Shown here one piece after another: positions 22,007-33,354 of a stretch of DNA of 64,000 bases. The stretch's first letter is position 1. Every line of letters starts with the position of its first letter. Location of the stretch: assembly GCA_015492075.1 (NCBI GenBank), contig WGFU01000037.1:100119-164118 (forward strand), written 5' to 3'. Position numbers and translations under genes: made by a program. Source of the stretch: Gammaproteobacteria bacterium (GTDB lineage Bacteria; Pseudomonadota; Gammaproteobacteria; GCA-2400775). The notes under the pieces were generated by a model that made no database searches, was not told the origin of the DNA, and saw nothing but the letters and a program-made list of their open reading frames with translations.

Positions 22007-22897
22007 ATGCAAAACACCACCCAGTGGCTGCAGATTATCGTCAACACCAGCGCCGACAACAGCGACATCGTTTCCGGGCACCTAGAATCCCTGGGCGCTC
22101 TCGCCGTCACCTTGCAAGACGGCGCTGACGAAGCACTCTTCGAGACCGTGCCACACAGTGAAAGTCGGTGGCAAACTACTAAGGTCATCGGTTTGTTTGA
22201 TAATGACCGAACCCTAGAAACCCTAGGAGAGCAGTTCGCCCAGCAGTATGGTGGCAATTGTCCCAGCTTCGAAATCGAGCTGCTGGAGGATGATGCCTGG
22301 GAACGACGCTATCTCGAACACGTTAAACCGATGAAATTTGGCCAACGCCTGTGGATCTGCCCCAGCTGGATTGACGCCACACCCGCACCAGATGCGCGCA
22401 TCGTCAGTCTCGATCCCGGCCTGGCCTTCGGCACCGGTACCCATGCCACCACATCACTATGTCTGGAATGGATCGATCGCTGTGACTTTACCGATAAAAC
22501 CGTCATCGATTATGGTTGCGGCTCAGGCATTCTTGCCGTCGCAGCGATCAAATGCGGCGCCCGCCACGTCGATGCCGTTGACCATGACGAACAGGCATTG
22601 CTCGCCACCGCCAACAATGCCGAGAAAAACCGATGTCGAGATCAAATTGAAGTATTCCTGCCCGACCAGTTTAACGGTGATAGCGCTGACATTGTTTTCG
22701 CTAACATCCTTGCTGGTCCGTTAATTGACCTTGCCGAGACTCTGGCCGCTGTCTGCAACAGCGGCGCAAATCTGATATTGTCAGGACTGTTATCATACCA
22801 ATACCCTGCCTTGCACAATGCTTACTCGCCGTGGTTTGAGCTCGGGCCGGGGCAAGAGAAAGAGGGTTGGATTTTGATAGAATGTCAAAAGCGCTGA
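22007..22897 (+). CDS. prmA: Ribosomal protein L11 methyltransferase
   Basis: LDPGLAFGTGTHATTSLCLEWID...DYGCGSGILAVAAIKCGA...NILAGPLIDLAETL. Confidence 0.95.
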   Translation: MQNTTQWLQIIVNTSADNSDIVSGHLESLGALAVTLQDGADEALFETVPHSESRWQTTKVIGLFDNDRTLETLGEQFAQQYGGNCPSFEIELLEDDAWERRYLEHVKPMKFGQRLWICPSWIDATPAPDARIVSLDPGLAFGTGTHATTSLCLEWIDRCDFTDKTVIDYGCGSGILAVAAIKCGARHVDAVDHDEQALLATANNAEKNRCRDQIEVFLPDQFNGDSADIVFANILAGPLIDLAETLAAVCNSGANLILSGLLSYQYPALHNAYSPWFELGPGQEKEGWILIECQKR

Positions 22898-22900
22898 ACT

Positions 22901-23461
22901 ATGAACAAACCTGCTGAACCCAAACGCGGAGCTGAAGAGGCACTGCGCGAGCAGACGCTACACTATCAGAGCCAGCTTCATCTGCCACGGCGCTCCTTCT
23001 GGTGGCTGGTCATTATCCTGACACTCATTGTATTACTTGCTATACAGCTTAGCTTTTACTTTCAACAGCATCTACGCACCCATCCCATTGCCCAGCCCTG
23101 GCTGGGGCTGCTCTGTCAGTGGCTACCCTGTGAAGACAATGCCGGCAACCCATACCAGACGCTCCGCATTGTCAGCCGCGAAGTGATCGCCCATCCAACA
23201 GTCGCCAAGGCGGTACAGGTTAATGCCACGCTTATCAATCAAGGCGAGCAGGCCCTGGCTTTGCCAAGGCTGGGTTTGAGTTTTAAAAATATTGACGGTC
23301 AGATTATTGCCCAGCGCCGATTCAGCCCGGAAGAATATCTGGCCGACGATCTCGACATTGGCGCCGGCATGCCACCACAACAATTGGTACGCGTATCTCT
23401 CGACCTGGTCGACCCTGGCGACAGTGCCGTCGCTTTTGAATTTGAATTTCTCACCCCGTAG
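22901..23461 (+). CDS. DUF3426-like membrane protein
   Basis: Single TM followed by CQWLPCEDNAGNPYQTLRIVSREVIAHPTVAKAVQVNATLINQGEQALALPRLGLSF; accC-prmA-dusB context. Confidence 0.75.
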   Translation: MNKPAEPKRGAEEALREQTLHYQSQLHLPRRSFWWLVIILTLIVLLAIQLSFYFQQHLRTHPIAQPWLGLLCQWLPCEDNAGNPYQTLRIVSREVIAHPTVAKAVQVNATLINQGEQALALPRLGLSFKNIDGQIIAQRRFSPEEYLADDLDIGAGMPPQQLVRVSLDLVDPGDSAVAFEFEFLTP

Positions 23462-23561
23462 CCATAAACAATACTTCCATAAGCTGCATAAAGTTTAGTA
23501 TTATGCCTTCCCTTTTTTTGATTTAGCACGGTAGCGAATCAGCGCCACCAGCAGAAAACCC

Positions 23562-24551
23562 ATGTTCCAGATTGGCCCTTATACACTGCGCAACAATGTC
23601 GTGCTAGCCCCTATGGCTGGGGTCACAGATCGACCGTTTCGACAGTTGTGCAAAAAACTCGGCGCTGGCATGGCCGTATCCGAAATGGTGTCGTCGAACT
23701 CCCTGTTATGGGGCAGCGAAAAAACCAAACGTCGCGCCAATCACGATGGCGAAGTTGAACCACGTTCGATACAGATTGCCGGCACGGAACCGAAGTTGAT
23801 GGCTGCAGCCGCCAAGCATAATGTCGATAATGGCGCGCAAATTATTGATATCAACATGGGCTGCCCAGCAAAAAAAGTCTGCAATGTAATGGCGGGCTCA
23901 GCTTTATTGCAACACGAAGATAAAGTCGCCACCATTCTCAAGGCGGTAGTAAATGCAGTCAATGTACCGGTGACATTAAAAATTCGCACCGGCTGGGATA
24001 CTGATCATCGCAATGGCGTCAACATCGCGCGCATAGCCGAAGACTGCGGCGTGCAAGCACTGGCGGTTCATGGCCGTACACGTGCTTGCGCTTATAAGGG
24101 CGAAGCGGAATATGACACCATCGCCGCGATAAAAAATGCCATAAAAATTCCTGTCATCGCCAATGGCGATATCACCACACCACAAAAAGCACGTGCGGTG
24201 CTTGACTATACCAAAGCCGATGCCGTCATGATTGGCCGTGCAGCGCAAGGACGCCCATGGCTGTTAGGAATTATCGATCACTATCTGCGACACGATGAAT
24301 TATTAGATGACCCACCTGCGCATGAAATCCGTGATATCATGCTTGCGCACCTCGAAAATCTTTATGCTTTTTATGGCGAGTACAGCGGGGTGCGCATCGC
24401 GCGCAAACACATCTCTTGGTACAGTAGGGGTCAACGAGATGGCGCCGCTTTTCGACATGCAATGAGCCGCGTCGAAAGTTGTGACGCTCAACTGAATATG
24501 GCGCGTACGTTTTTTGATCAACTAGAAAACAAAATAGGTCAAGCTGCGTGA
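23562..24551 (+). CDS. dusB: tRNA-dihydrouridine synthase B
   Basis: IGPYTLRNNVVLAPMAGVTDRPFRQLCKKLGAGMAVSEM...DINMGCPAKKVCN; directly upstream of fis. Confidence 0.95.
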   Translation: MFQIGPYTLRNNVVLAPMAGVTDRPFRQLCKKLGAGMAVSEMVSSNSLLWGSEKTKRRANHDGEVEPRSIQIAGTEPKLMAAAAKHNVDNGAQIIDINMGCPAKKVCNVMAGSALLQHEDKVATILKAVVNAVNVPVTLKIRTGWDTDHRNGVNIARIAEDCGVQALAVHGRTRACAYKGEAEYDTIAAIKNAIKIPVIANGDITTPQKARAVLDYTKADAVMIGRAAQGRPWLLGIIDHYLRHDELLDDPPAHEIRDIMLAHLENLYAFYGEYSGVRIARKHISWYSRGQRDGAAFRHAMSRVESCDAQLNMARTFFDQLENKIGQAA

Positions 24552-24835
24552 GTGCATTACCTGAAAACGTAATAAAAATAAACGAATTTTCCAATAAAGA
24601 AACACCGTTACCCTTAAATGGCCACGTCAGGGCGGCGGTAGAACATTATTTTAGCGATCTTGACGGCCATATGCCGGAAGACCTTTACCGCATGGTATTA
24701 AGCGAAGTAGAGCGCCCACTGTTTGAAACTGTCTTACAACAGTGTGGCGGCAATCTTAGTCAGGCCGCGCGCCTGCTGGGTATAAATCGCGCCACTCTGC
24801 GTAAAAAACTGTGTCACTACGGCATCTCACACTAA
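24548..24835 (+). CDS. fis: DNA-binding protein Fis
   Basis: Q-C-GGNLSQAARLLGINRATLRKKLCHYGI HTH; dusB-fis operon order. Confidence 0.95.
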   Translation: MSALPENVIKINEFSNKETPLPLNGHVRAAVEHYFSDLDGHMPEDLYRMVLSEVERPLFETVLQQCGGNLSQAARLLGINRATLRKKLCHYGISH

Positions 24836-24874
24836 CCTATATTTTACCCTTACGGGGTCAAGCCCTTAACAACC

Positions 24875-26437
24875 ATGAATATTCGTCGCGCCCTAATCAG
24901 TGTTTCTGACAAACGTGGCGTCATCGAGTTTGCTCGTGAACTGAGCCGACTTGGTGTCAGCCTGTTATCCACCGGCGGTACCGCCAAACTGTTGCAAGAA
25001 AACGGCCTCGATGTTACCGAGGTGTCGGAGCATACTGGCTTCCCGGAAATCATGGGTGGGCGCGTCAAGACCCTGCACCCCAAAATCCACGGTGGCATCT
25101 TGGGGCGTCGCCAAATCGATGACAAGGTTGCACAAGAGCATGACATCGACTACATCGATTTGGTTTGCGTTAATCTCTATCCGTTTGCCGCGACGATCGC
25201 TAAAGAAAATTGCTCTTTCGACGATGCCATCGAGAATATCGATATCGGTGGCCCCACCATGGTGCGTGCGGCGGCAAAAAACCATACCTCGGTAGCTATT
25301 GTGACCGACCCTGATGACTATAGCGCCCTGCTCGAAGAGCTGAAAAACAACAGTGGTAATATTAGTAATGCGCGCCGACTGCAATTAGCGCAAAAGGCCT
25401 TTGCCCATACTGCAAACTATGATGGCGCCGTGTCAAACTATCTTGGCAGCCTCAATCAAAAGCCGGAAGACCCTTTCCCGGTCAGTTACAGCGTCCAGTT
25501 CAGAAAAGCCCAGTCGCTACGTTATGGTGAAAACCCGCATCAACGCGCGGCGTTTTACCAAGATCTTGGTGCCGCAACGGGTAATATTGCTCATGCCACG
25601 CAAATTCAAGGCAAGGCCTTGTCATTTAATAATATTGCCGATGCCGATGCCGCGCTCGAATGCGTTAAAGCAATGGGGGATGCGCCCGCATGCGTCATAG
25701 TCAAGCATGCCAACCCCTGCGGTGTCGCCCATGGCGCAGACCTGGCCAGCGCCTACCAGCGTGCCTTCAGCTGTGATCCGACATCGGCCTTTGGTGGCAT
25801 TATCGCCGTCAACCAAACACTTGATGAGCAAACTGCACGTGCCATCATTGAGCGCCAATTCGTCGAGGTCATCATCGCGCCAAGCATCAGCGATGGTGCT
25901 CGCACCGTATTGGCCGAAAAAAACAATGTCAGGGTGCTGGCCTGTGGCAAATGGCTGACCACTGTCAATTACCAATATGATTACAAGCGTATTAATGGCG
26001 GCTTGCTGGTGCAGGACAGTGATTGTGGCCTACTCAGCGATGACATGATTAAAATCGTCAGCCAGCGCGCGCCCAGTGATGATGAAATGCGCGATCTGCG
26101 TTTTGCCTGGTCGGTGGCCAAATACGTCAAGTCCAACGCCATTGTCTATGCCCGCGACCAATTGACAGTGGGTGTGGGCGCCGGCCAAATGAGCCGCATC
26201 GACAGCGCTCGTATCGCAGCCAGCAAAGCGCAGGACGCCGGCTTTGATGTCAGCGGCAGTGTAATGGCGTCAGATGCCTTTTTTCCTTTTCGTGATGGGC
26301 TTGATAGCGCCGCTAAAGTCGGGGTCAGCGCCGTCATTCAACCAGGCGGCTCTATTCGTGACGATGAAGTAATCGAAGCTGCCAACGAACACAATATCGC
26401 CATGGTATTTACCGGCATGCGTCACTTCCGTCACTAG
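24875..26437 (+). CDS. purH: Bifunctional AICAR formyltransferase/IMP cyclohydrolase
   Basis: [37 protein letters not shown]...[16 protein letters not shown]...[14 protein letters not shown]. Confidence 0.98.
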   Translation: MNIRRALISVSDKRGVIEFARELSRLGVSLLSTGGTAKLLQENGLDVTEVSEHTGFPEIMGGRVKTLHPKIHGGILGRRQIDDKVAQEHDIDYIDLVCVNLYPFAATIAKENCSFDDAIENIDIGGPTMVRAAAKNHTSVAIVTDPDDYSALLEELKNNSGNISNARRLQLAQKAFAHTANYDGAVSNYLGSLNQKPEDPFPVSYSVQFRKAQSLRYGENPHQRAAFYQDLGAATGNIAHATQIQGKALSFNNIADADAALECVKAMGDAPACVIVKHANPCGVAHGADLASAYQRAFSCDPTSAFGGIIAVNQTLDEQTARAIIERQFVEVIIAPSISDGARTVLAEKNNVRVLACGKWLTTVNYQYDYKRINGGLLVQDSDCGLLSDDMIKIVSQRAPSDDEMRDLRFAWSVAKYVKSNAIVYARDQLTVGVGAGQMSRIDSARIAASKAQDAGFDVSGSVMASDAFFPFRDGLDSAAKVGVSAVIQPGGSIRDDEVIEAANEHNIAMVFTGMRHFRH

Positions 26438-26445
26438 CGCTCATT

Positions 26446-27726
26446 ATGAAGGTACTTGTCATAGGCAGTGGTGGCCGCGAACACGCACTGGCCTGGAAAG
26501 CCGCACAATCGCCCAAAGTCGACATCGTCTATGTTGCCCCCGGCAATGCCGGCACGGCGATGGAACCTGGTTTGCAAAACCTCGATATCAGCGCTGACGA
26601 TTATCCAGCACTCTTGGCCTTTGCCCAAGACAATAATATTGAACTCACCATCGTTGGACCCGAAGCACCGTTGGTCGCAGGCATCGTCGATCTGTTTCAG
26701 GCGCAAGGACTGGCCTGTTTCGGCCCCTCACAAAAGGCCGCACAGCTGGAGGCATCCAAGGCCTACAGCAAAGATTTTTTACAGCGTCACAATATCCCCA
26801 GCGCATTTTATGCCAGTTTCAGCGACGCCGGTAACGCTATCGAGTATTTGCGCCAGCAAAGCCTGCCCGCTGTGATCAAGGCCGATGGCCTGGCCGCGGG
26901 CAAGGGCGTGGTAATTGTTGAAGACCTGCAGCACGGCATTGACACCATTGACAGCATGATGCAGGCCGGCAAATTTGGCCGCGCTGGTGAACGTATTGTG
27001 ATCGAAGAATTCCTCCACGGTGAAGAAGTCAGCTTCATCGCCATGGTCGACGGTGAACATATTCTGCCCCTGGCCACCTCGCAAGACCATAAGGCACGCG
27101 ATGAAGGGGATAAAGGCCCAAATACCGGCGGCATGGGCGCCTATTCACCAGCACCCATCGTTGATGCTGCTTTGCATCAACGCATCATGAGCGAGGTCAT
27201 GATTCCGACCGTTAAAGGAATGGCGGCTGAAGGTGCACCATACACCGGCTTTCTTTATGCCGGCATCATGGTCACTGCCGACGGCACGCCCAAAGTGCTG
27301 GAATTCAACTGCCGTTTCGGCGACCCCGAAACGCAACCGATAATGATGCGCTTACAAAGTGATCTGGTTGATCTTTGTCTCGCTGCGCTCAATAAAAACC
27401 TCGGCAGCGCGTCAACCAAGTGGGACCCTCGCGTTGCCCTTGGCGTGGTGCTCGCTGCTGGCGGCTATCCCGGTGATTACCGTAAAGGCGATGTCATCCA
27501 CGGCCTTGACGCGGTGCAAAACGCCAAGGTGTTTCATGCCGGCACGGCAAGCGACCATGGCAATATTGTCACCCATGGCGGTCGTGTCCTCTGTGTTTGC
27601 GCACTGGGTGATGATACGCTGCAGGCCCAGCAAGCCGCTTACTCCGCTGTTGCCTTCATTGATTGGCCGGATATGCAGTACCGCAAGGATATCGGCCACC
27701 GCGCCATAGCGCGCTTGTCAACATAG
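26446..27726 (+). CDS. purD: Phosphoribosylamine-glycine ligase
   Basis: MKVLVIGSGGREHALAWKAAQSPKVDIVYVAPGNAGTA...NTGGMGAYSPAPIV. Confidence 0.98.
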   Translation: MKVLVIGSGGREHALAWKAAQSPKVDIVYVAPGNAGTAMEPGLQNLDISADDYPALLAFAQDNNIELTIVGPEAPLVAGIVDLFQAQGLACFGPSQKAAQLEASKAYSKDFLQRHNIPSAFYASFSDAGNAIEYLRQQSLPAVIKADGLAAGKGVVIVEDLQHGIDTIDSMMQAGKFGRAGERIVIEEFLHGEEVSFIAMVDGEHILPLATSQDHKARDEGDKGPNTGGMGAYSPAPIVDAALHQRIMSEVMIPTVKGMAAEGAPYTGFLYAGIMVTADGTPKVLEFNCRFGDPETQPIMMRLQSDLVDLCLAALNKNLGSASTKWDPRVALGVVLAAGGYPGDYRKGDVIHGLDAVQNAKVFHAGTASDHGNIVTHGGRVLCVCALGDDTLQAQQAAYSAVAFIDWPDMQYRKDIGHRAIARLST

Positions 27727-27732
27727 TGCGCC

Positions 27733-29221
<1,489 letters not shown>

Positions 29222-29261
29222 AAGGCTGTTTGAAACCGGTACACTGCTGCATTATTTCTTA

Positions 29262-29402
29262 GAACCTGTTCATAATCTTGATCAAGGGATGCAGCGCAAG
29301 GCAAAAGTGATTGAGAAAACGCAGCATACACGAAGTATGTGAGTATTTTGAAAGCACTTTTAACACCGCGAAGCGCCCTTCAGCGAGATTATGAGCAGGT
29401 TC
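29262..29402. mobile_element. MITE-like non-autonomous palindromic element
   Basis: Terminal inverted repeats GAACCTG(T/C)TCATAATCT(T/C)G...; whole 141-bp unit forms an imperfect hairpin; flanked by TTA on both sides (29259-29261 and 29403-29405). Confidence 0.7.
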
Positions 29403-29447
29403 TTAACGGCTTTCTGGCCAAGCCGCCACTAAACTAGGTAAATAACA

Positions 29448-29948
29448 ATGGACAACGACATCAGCATCCAGAAAAATCGCGTTGCTTATTTCCAATTCAC
29501 ACTCAAAGACGACGACGATAATATTTTAATGGAAGTCACCGAGGACAGAAGCTATGTCCATGGTCATGGCACGCTGATAGCCGGGCTGGAAAAAGCCCTG
29601 GAAAACCGTAAAAATGGTGATGAATTTTCAGTATCCATACCACCTGCCGACGCCTACGGCGAACACAGCCCGGAGCTGCTGCGCGTATTCGGAATCGACA
29701 AATTCGATATGGGTGATGATGAGCCCGAGATCGGCATGACCTTTGATCTGCCCAGCAATACCGGTTTTCACCGTTTTCGCGTTGTCGGCATTGAAGGCGA
29801 CAACATCGCCGCCGACGGTAACCATCCTTGGGCTGGAATGACCTTGCATTACGATATCAAAGTCACCGGTGTGCGCGATGCCAAGGCCGAAGAGATCGAG
29901 AAAAAGTCACCCATCGAACTTGAAATACCCGGCATCATCGGCGCCTAG
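29448..29948 (+). CDS. SlyD-like FKBP-type peptidyl-prolyl isomerase
   Basis: QKNRVAYFQFTLKDDDDNILMEVTEDRSYVHGHGTLIAGLEKALENRKNGDEFSVSIPPADAYGEHSPELL. Confidence 0.88.
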   Translation: MDNDISIQKNRVAYFQFTLKDDDDNILMEVTEDRSYVHGHGTLIAGLEKALENRKNGDEFSVSIPPADAYGEHSPELLRVFGIDKFDMGDDEPEIGMTFDLPSNTGFHRFRVVGIEGDNIAADGNHPWAGMTLHYDIKVTGVRDAKAEEIEKKSPIELEIPGIIGA

Positions 29949-29983
29949 CACCCTACTGACAACTGGCACTTAAACCCCAAAGC

Positions 29984-30784
29984 TTAACTAGGGCGGCGCG
30001 GTCTCGAGATTTTTTTCAGCTGCGCGAGAATATCTCCATAGCTTCCGGTAATGACTTGTCGCAGGTCTTCGCGCGCAGATTCATGCGTGCGACCCGAAGT
30101 GGCCATTTGTGCCACCAGACGATCAAACTGCTCTCGGCATTCGCTGGCCAGGTCACTATTGCCTCGCCGGCTGTGAACCGGGCTCATGAGCGTTGATCCG
30201 CACTGGCAATGGCGGAACAGCTCGACAATAGCTTGCTCATCGTCGCTAAAACCCTGTTTGAGTCCAGTCCCTGCTGAAGTAGAAACGGTATCGCGAATGA
30301 ACTCCTCTAGCGTTTGATAGCTGCGCCCACAATTACGGCAAGTCTTGGGGAAGTCACCATCGACAACAGAGCGCAAACCAACTAGACTCATTTTCGGCCT
30401 CGCTCTTTCGGTATCAACACCTTCTTCAAGTAGTGTCCGAACCGCGTTCACCATCACAGACGATTTGCCCAGGTGCGCTGTCATCACAATCTCACTGCCG
30501 CTATGACGTTCACGCGCCGCTGCAATCAGTGCCGGAATATCTTCGTTGACATGCCGCCCGGCGCCAAGAAAATACGGCAATATAACAATTCGCGCAGCCC
30601 CGGCAGCGACAGCTTGATCAATAGCATCGGCAAGACTGGGCTGCGCCAACTCAAGAAAGGCCGCACTGACTGCTGCAAAGTTCACTGATCCTGTCAAACG
30701 CTGACACAGTTGCAATACTTCTTGGTTCGCTTGTTGGCGCCGGCTGCCGTGGGCAACAAGCAATAAATGAGAATGATCTAACAT
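29984..30784 (-). CDS. CbiX-type sirohydrochlorin chelatase domain with Cys-rich C-terminal extension
   Basis: N-term HLLLVAHGSRRQQANQEVLQL...VILPYFLGAGRHVNEDIP; C-term CRNCGRSYQTLEEFI...HCQCGSTLMSP. Confidence 0.8.
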   Translation of the reverse strand: MLDHSHLLLVAHGSRRQQANQEVLQLCQRLTGSVNFAAVSAAFLELAQPSLADAIDQAVAAGAARIVILPYFLGAGRHVNEDIPALIAAARERHSGSEIVMTAHLGKSSVMVNAVRTLLEEGVDTERARPKMSLVGLRSVVDGDFPKTCRNCGRSYQTLEEFIRDTVSTSAGTGLKQGFSDDEQAIVELFRHCQCGSTLMSPVHSRRGNSDLASECREQFDRLVAQMATSGRTHESAREDLRQVITGSYGDILAQLKKISRPRRPS

Positions 30785-30861
30785 GGGCTCCCCGCCAAAA
30801 ATGCGGCCATTGTGGATAACGACAGTGTCGCCTTATGCATGACTAGACGTATCAGCACACA

Positions 30862-31326
30862 CTACGGCTCGAAACAAATTTCCACGAAAAACTCACCGGC
30901 ATCGGTAGAAAACGGCAAAATCAGTTTCGGCCCACTCGATTTATGGACAATGCAATGATTCTTGCCAGCTACCACTGTCGGAATTGCCATATCAAAATCA
31001 TAGCCTTTTTGCTCAAACAATGCCTTGGCGCCGCCTGTGGCCATATTAGTGATCTCGCCCACCAGATCCGTCACCGACTCATCCACCTCGGTCGGATGAT
31101 CACCCAGCATCTTGCTGGCAATATTAAAAATCGCTCGCTCGGTAAAGGTGATAGCAAAGGAGCCCTTGGTTTGCTGGCCGGTCATACCAATCAAACCGGT
31201 GACATCGCCTTTTGCGACGTCATCTGTCTTCAATGATGGCGTGCCCGCCGTCACTGTCATAGAAGCCATGGTCGATAACACATTGACTACTGATTCCAGG
31301 AACGGATTGACAAAATCTGCCTTCAC
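30862..31326 (-). CDS. cheX: CheX-like chemotaxis phosphatase
   Basis: VNPFLESVVNVLSTMASMTVTAGTPSLKTDDVAKGDVTGLIGMTGQQTKGSFAITF...EITNMATGGAKALFEQKGYDFDMAIPTVV. Confidence 0.8.
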   Translation of the reverse strand: MKADFVNPFLESVVNVLSTMASMTVTAGTPSLKTDDVAKGDVTGLIGMTGQQTKGSFAITFTERAIFNIASKMLGDHPTEVDESVTDLVGEITNMATGGAKALFEQKGYDFDMAIPTVVAGKNHCIVHKSSGPKLILPFSTDAGEFFVEICFEP

Positions 31327-31453
31327 TCAGGCCTCCTTGCATATTACACACCGAAACTGAGGGCCACGGCGTAACTTAACACTCGCGCTATTACTAAAGA
31401 TCGGCAATAAAGTGAATAACTTGACGCAAGAACCCGGGGCAAGGCTGACCATT

Positions 31454-32035
31454 CTATTTCAGCACAGACTGCAAACTTTTTCGTAGCTCGGGCACCACAT
31501 CACGTTCAAACCAAGGGTTCTTTTTCATCCACAAGCGATTGCGTGGCGAAGGGTGCGGCAAGGGCCAGTAATACGGTGCGTATTGCTGCCATTTCTTGAC
31601 AGTATCTGCCAATGTTTGGCCTTTGACATCGAGATAATGCCGTTGCGCATACTGGCCAATCAGCAAAACAGATTGAAGATTCGGCAATTGCTTTAAAACT
31701 CGCTGATGCCATTGCTCCGCGCATTCTTTGCGCGGCGGCAAATCACCCGAGCTGCCGGTGCCAGGATAGCAAAAACCCATCGGCATAATGGCTATCGCCG
31801 GGTGAGAATAAAAGAGTTGGCGCTCAACAGCCAGCCACTGGCGCAAACGGTCACCGCTGGGGTCGTTCCAGGGAATGCCAGTTGCGTGCACCTTACGTCC
31901 CGGCGCCTGACCAATAATAAGCAAGCGCGCTGTTTTACGTGCAACCAGCACCGGTCGCGGCGCATTCGGCAAATGTGCGGCACATATCTGGCAGGCCTGC
32001 ACTTCGCGCAATAGCTGTTGTAATGTTTGCTTCAT
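31454..32035 (-). CDS. Uracil-DNA glycosylase superfamily protein
   Basis: ARLLIIGQAPGRKVHATGIPWNDPSGDRLRQWL...VLLIGQYAQRHYL...PLPHPSPRNRLW. Confidence 0.85.
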   Translation of the reverse strand: MKQTLQQLLREVQACQICAAHLPNAPRPVLVARKTARLLIIGQAPGRKVHATGIPWNDPSGDRLRQWLAVERQLFYSHPAIAIMPMGFCYPGTGSSGDLPPRKECAEQWHQRVLKQLPNLQSVLLIGQYAQRHYLDVKGQTLADTVKKWQQYAPYYWPLPHPSPRNRLWMKKNPWFERDVVPELRKSLQSVLK

Positions 32036-32165
32036 GAAAAGCGATTTAAGAGACTGTATGCTAAATCTGGTAGTTTAGCCCCTCTTTATCAAGTATGGGA
32101 AAAATGCCCAGCCTCCTGTCATGACGCGCAGCAGCCAAGGCACCGTTCGCTCAAGGCCCCCATCG

Positions 32166-33218
32166 CTATATCGTTTTTTGCCAGCCTATGTGAAACACAC
32201 TATCCACCTCCAATTGCGGACCCTCCAGATTTTGCTGAATCGGGCGCGAATACTCGACAGCGAGTCGATGCCCTTTAAAATAACCGCTACGCACCAGGTA
32301 ATTGATAGCAATCCCCAAATCGGTGCGGCGCCCCGCACGTAGATCTGCTCTCGCCGTCGGCACAACACCAATGCCATTCATTGGATTGGTCACTAATAAA
32401 TCTGGGTCAGCGCCATCAATATTGGCCCATTTTGACCAAGCCAAACGGGCACTGACGCTGAAGCTGGAATTGATGCGTTGCGCCAGCCAAGCCGTCGCCT
32501 GATATTGATCACCCAGCGTATAGTCCCGGCTGTTCTCGCCCAGGCGCAGGGTGGCCATGCCCTGCGCACCCCATGACCAGACGCCTGAGGACTGGCCCAA
32601 ATAAGTGATCCCCGGCATGATGTCATAAGTACCCGAACCCAAACGCATGGGGTAGGGCAGCAAACTGTTCGCGCCCATCGGGGTCGCGTCCCTGGTATCG
32701 ATATCCCCGGTCGGTACACTGAGGCCAAAATTGGCGTGCCAGCGCTGGCCGTCACGATCAAAAAACTTGTACATGCCACCGACGCGAATATCACCAATGC
32801 CTTCTGATTCGGTGGTAAAACTAACGCCCGTACGGGTCACATGATCCATGCTTAGCTTGATGTAAGGCAGCATGCCCATTAAGGTCAATTTGTCATTAAC
32901 CGCATACATGGCGCCAAACATATGCATTTCCATGGTCATACTCAGTGGCGTCACAAGAAAACCATCTGTGCCCGCAGACGAGCCATCAGGGCCGTTCAAT
33001 ACCTGCTCGGCGCTGAGGCGATTACTACCATCGCGGTTGCCTTCCATATCCATGTTCATGTAGCGGTATGACAGCATGAGTTCGCCGGTTTTATGGGTAT
33101 GATCCCCCATCACGCCGATCGGTGCATGGCTGTCCGGCGCGGCCAGATCCCAATCATGCGCCTGCGCCAGCGATGATAGGCTGAGCAAGGAAATAAGCAG
33201 CAGTTTTGCTCTTAGCAT
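32166..33218 (-). CDS. Putative outer-membrane beta-barrel protein, Met/His-rich N-terminus
   Basis: Signal peptide ending ...LAQAHDWDL; alternating amphipathic strands; MGDHTHKTGELMLSYRYMNMDMEGN, MTMEMHMFGAMY. Confidence 0.6.
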   Translation of the reverse strand: MLRAKLLLISLLSLSSLAQAHDWDLAAPDSHAPIGVMGDHTHKTGELMLSYRYMNMDMEGNRDGSNRLSAEQVLNGPDGSSAGTDGFLVTPLSMTMEMHMFGAMYAVNDKLTLMGMLPYIKLSMDHVTRTGVSFTTESEGIGDIRVGGMYKFFDRDGQRWHANFGLSVPTGDIDTRDATPMGANSLLPYPMRLGSGTYDIMPGITYLGQSSGVWSWGAQGMATLRLGENSRDYTLGDQYQATAWLAQRINSSFSVSARLAWSKWANIDGADPDLLVTNPMNGIGVVPTARADLRAGRRTDLGIAINYLVRSGYFKGHRLAVEYSRPIQQNLEGPQLEVDSVFHIGWQKTI

Positions 33219-33354
33219 TGAAGTCCCCTAAGGTCTGTTTAACGTTGGCGCATTTTAGGAGCGAGCATGCAAGACAAGTGAAAACTGCGACAATTTGCCG
33301 CAGCGCGTCAACCATCGTTTGGTAGCGGCCGCGACCGGTCTGGCCGCCCGAGTA

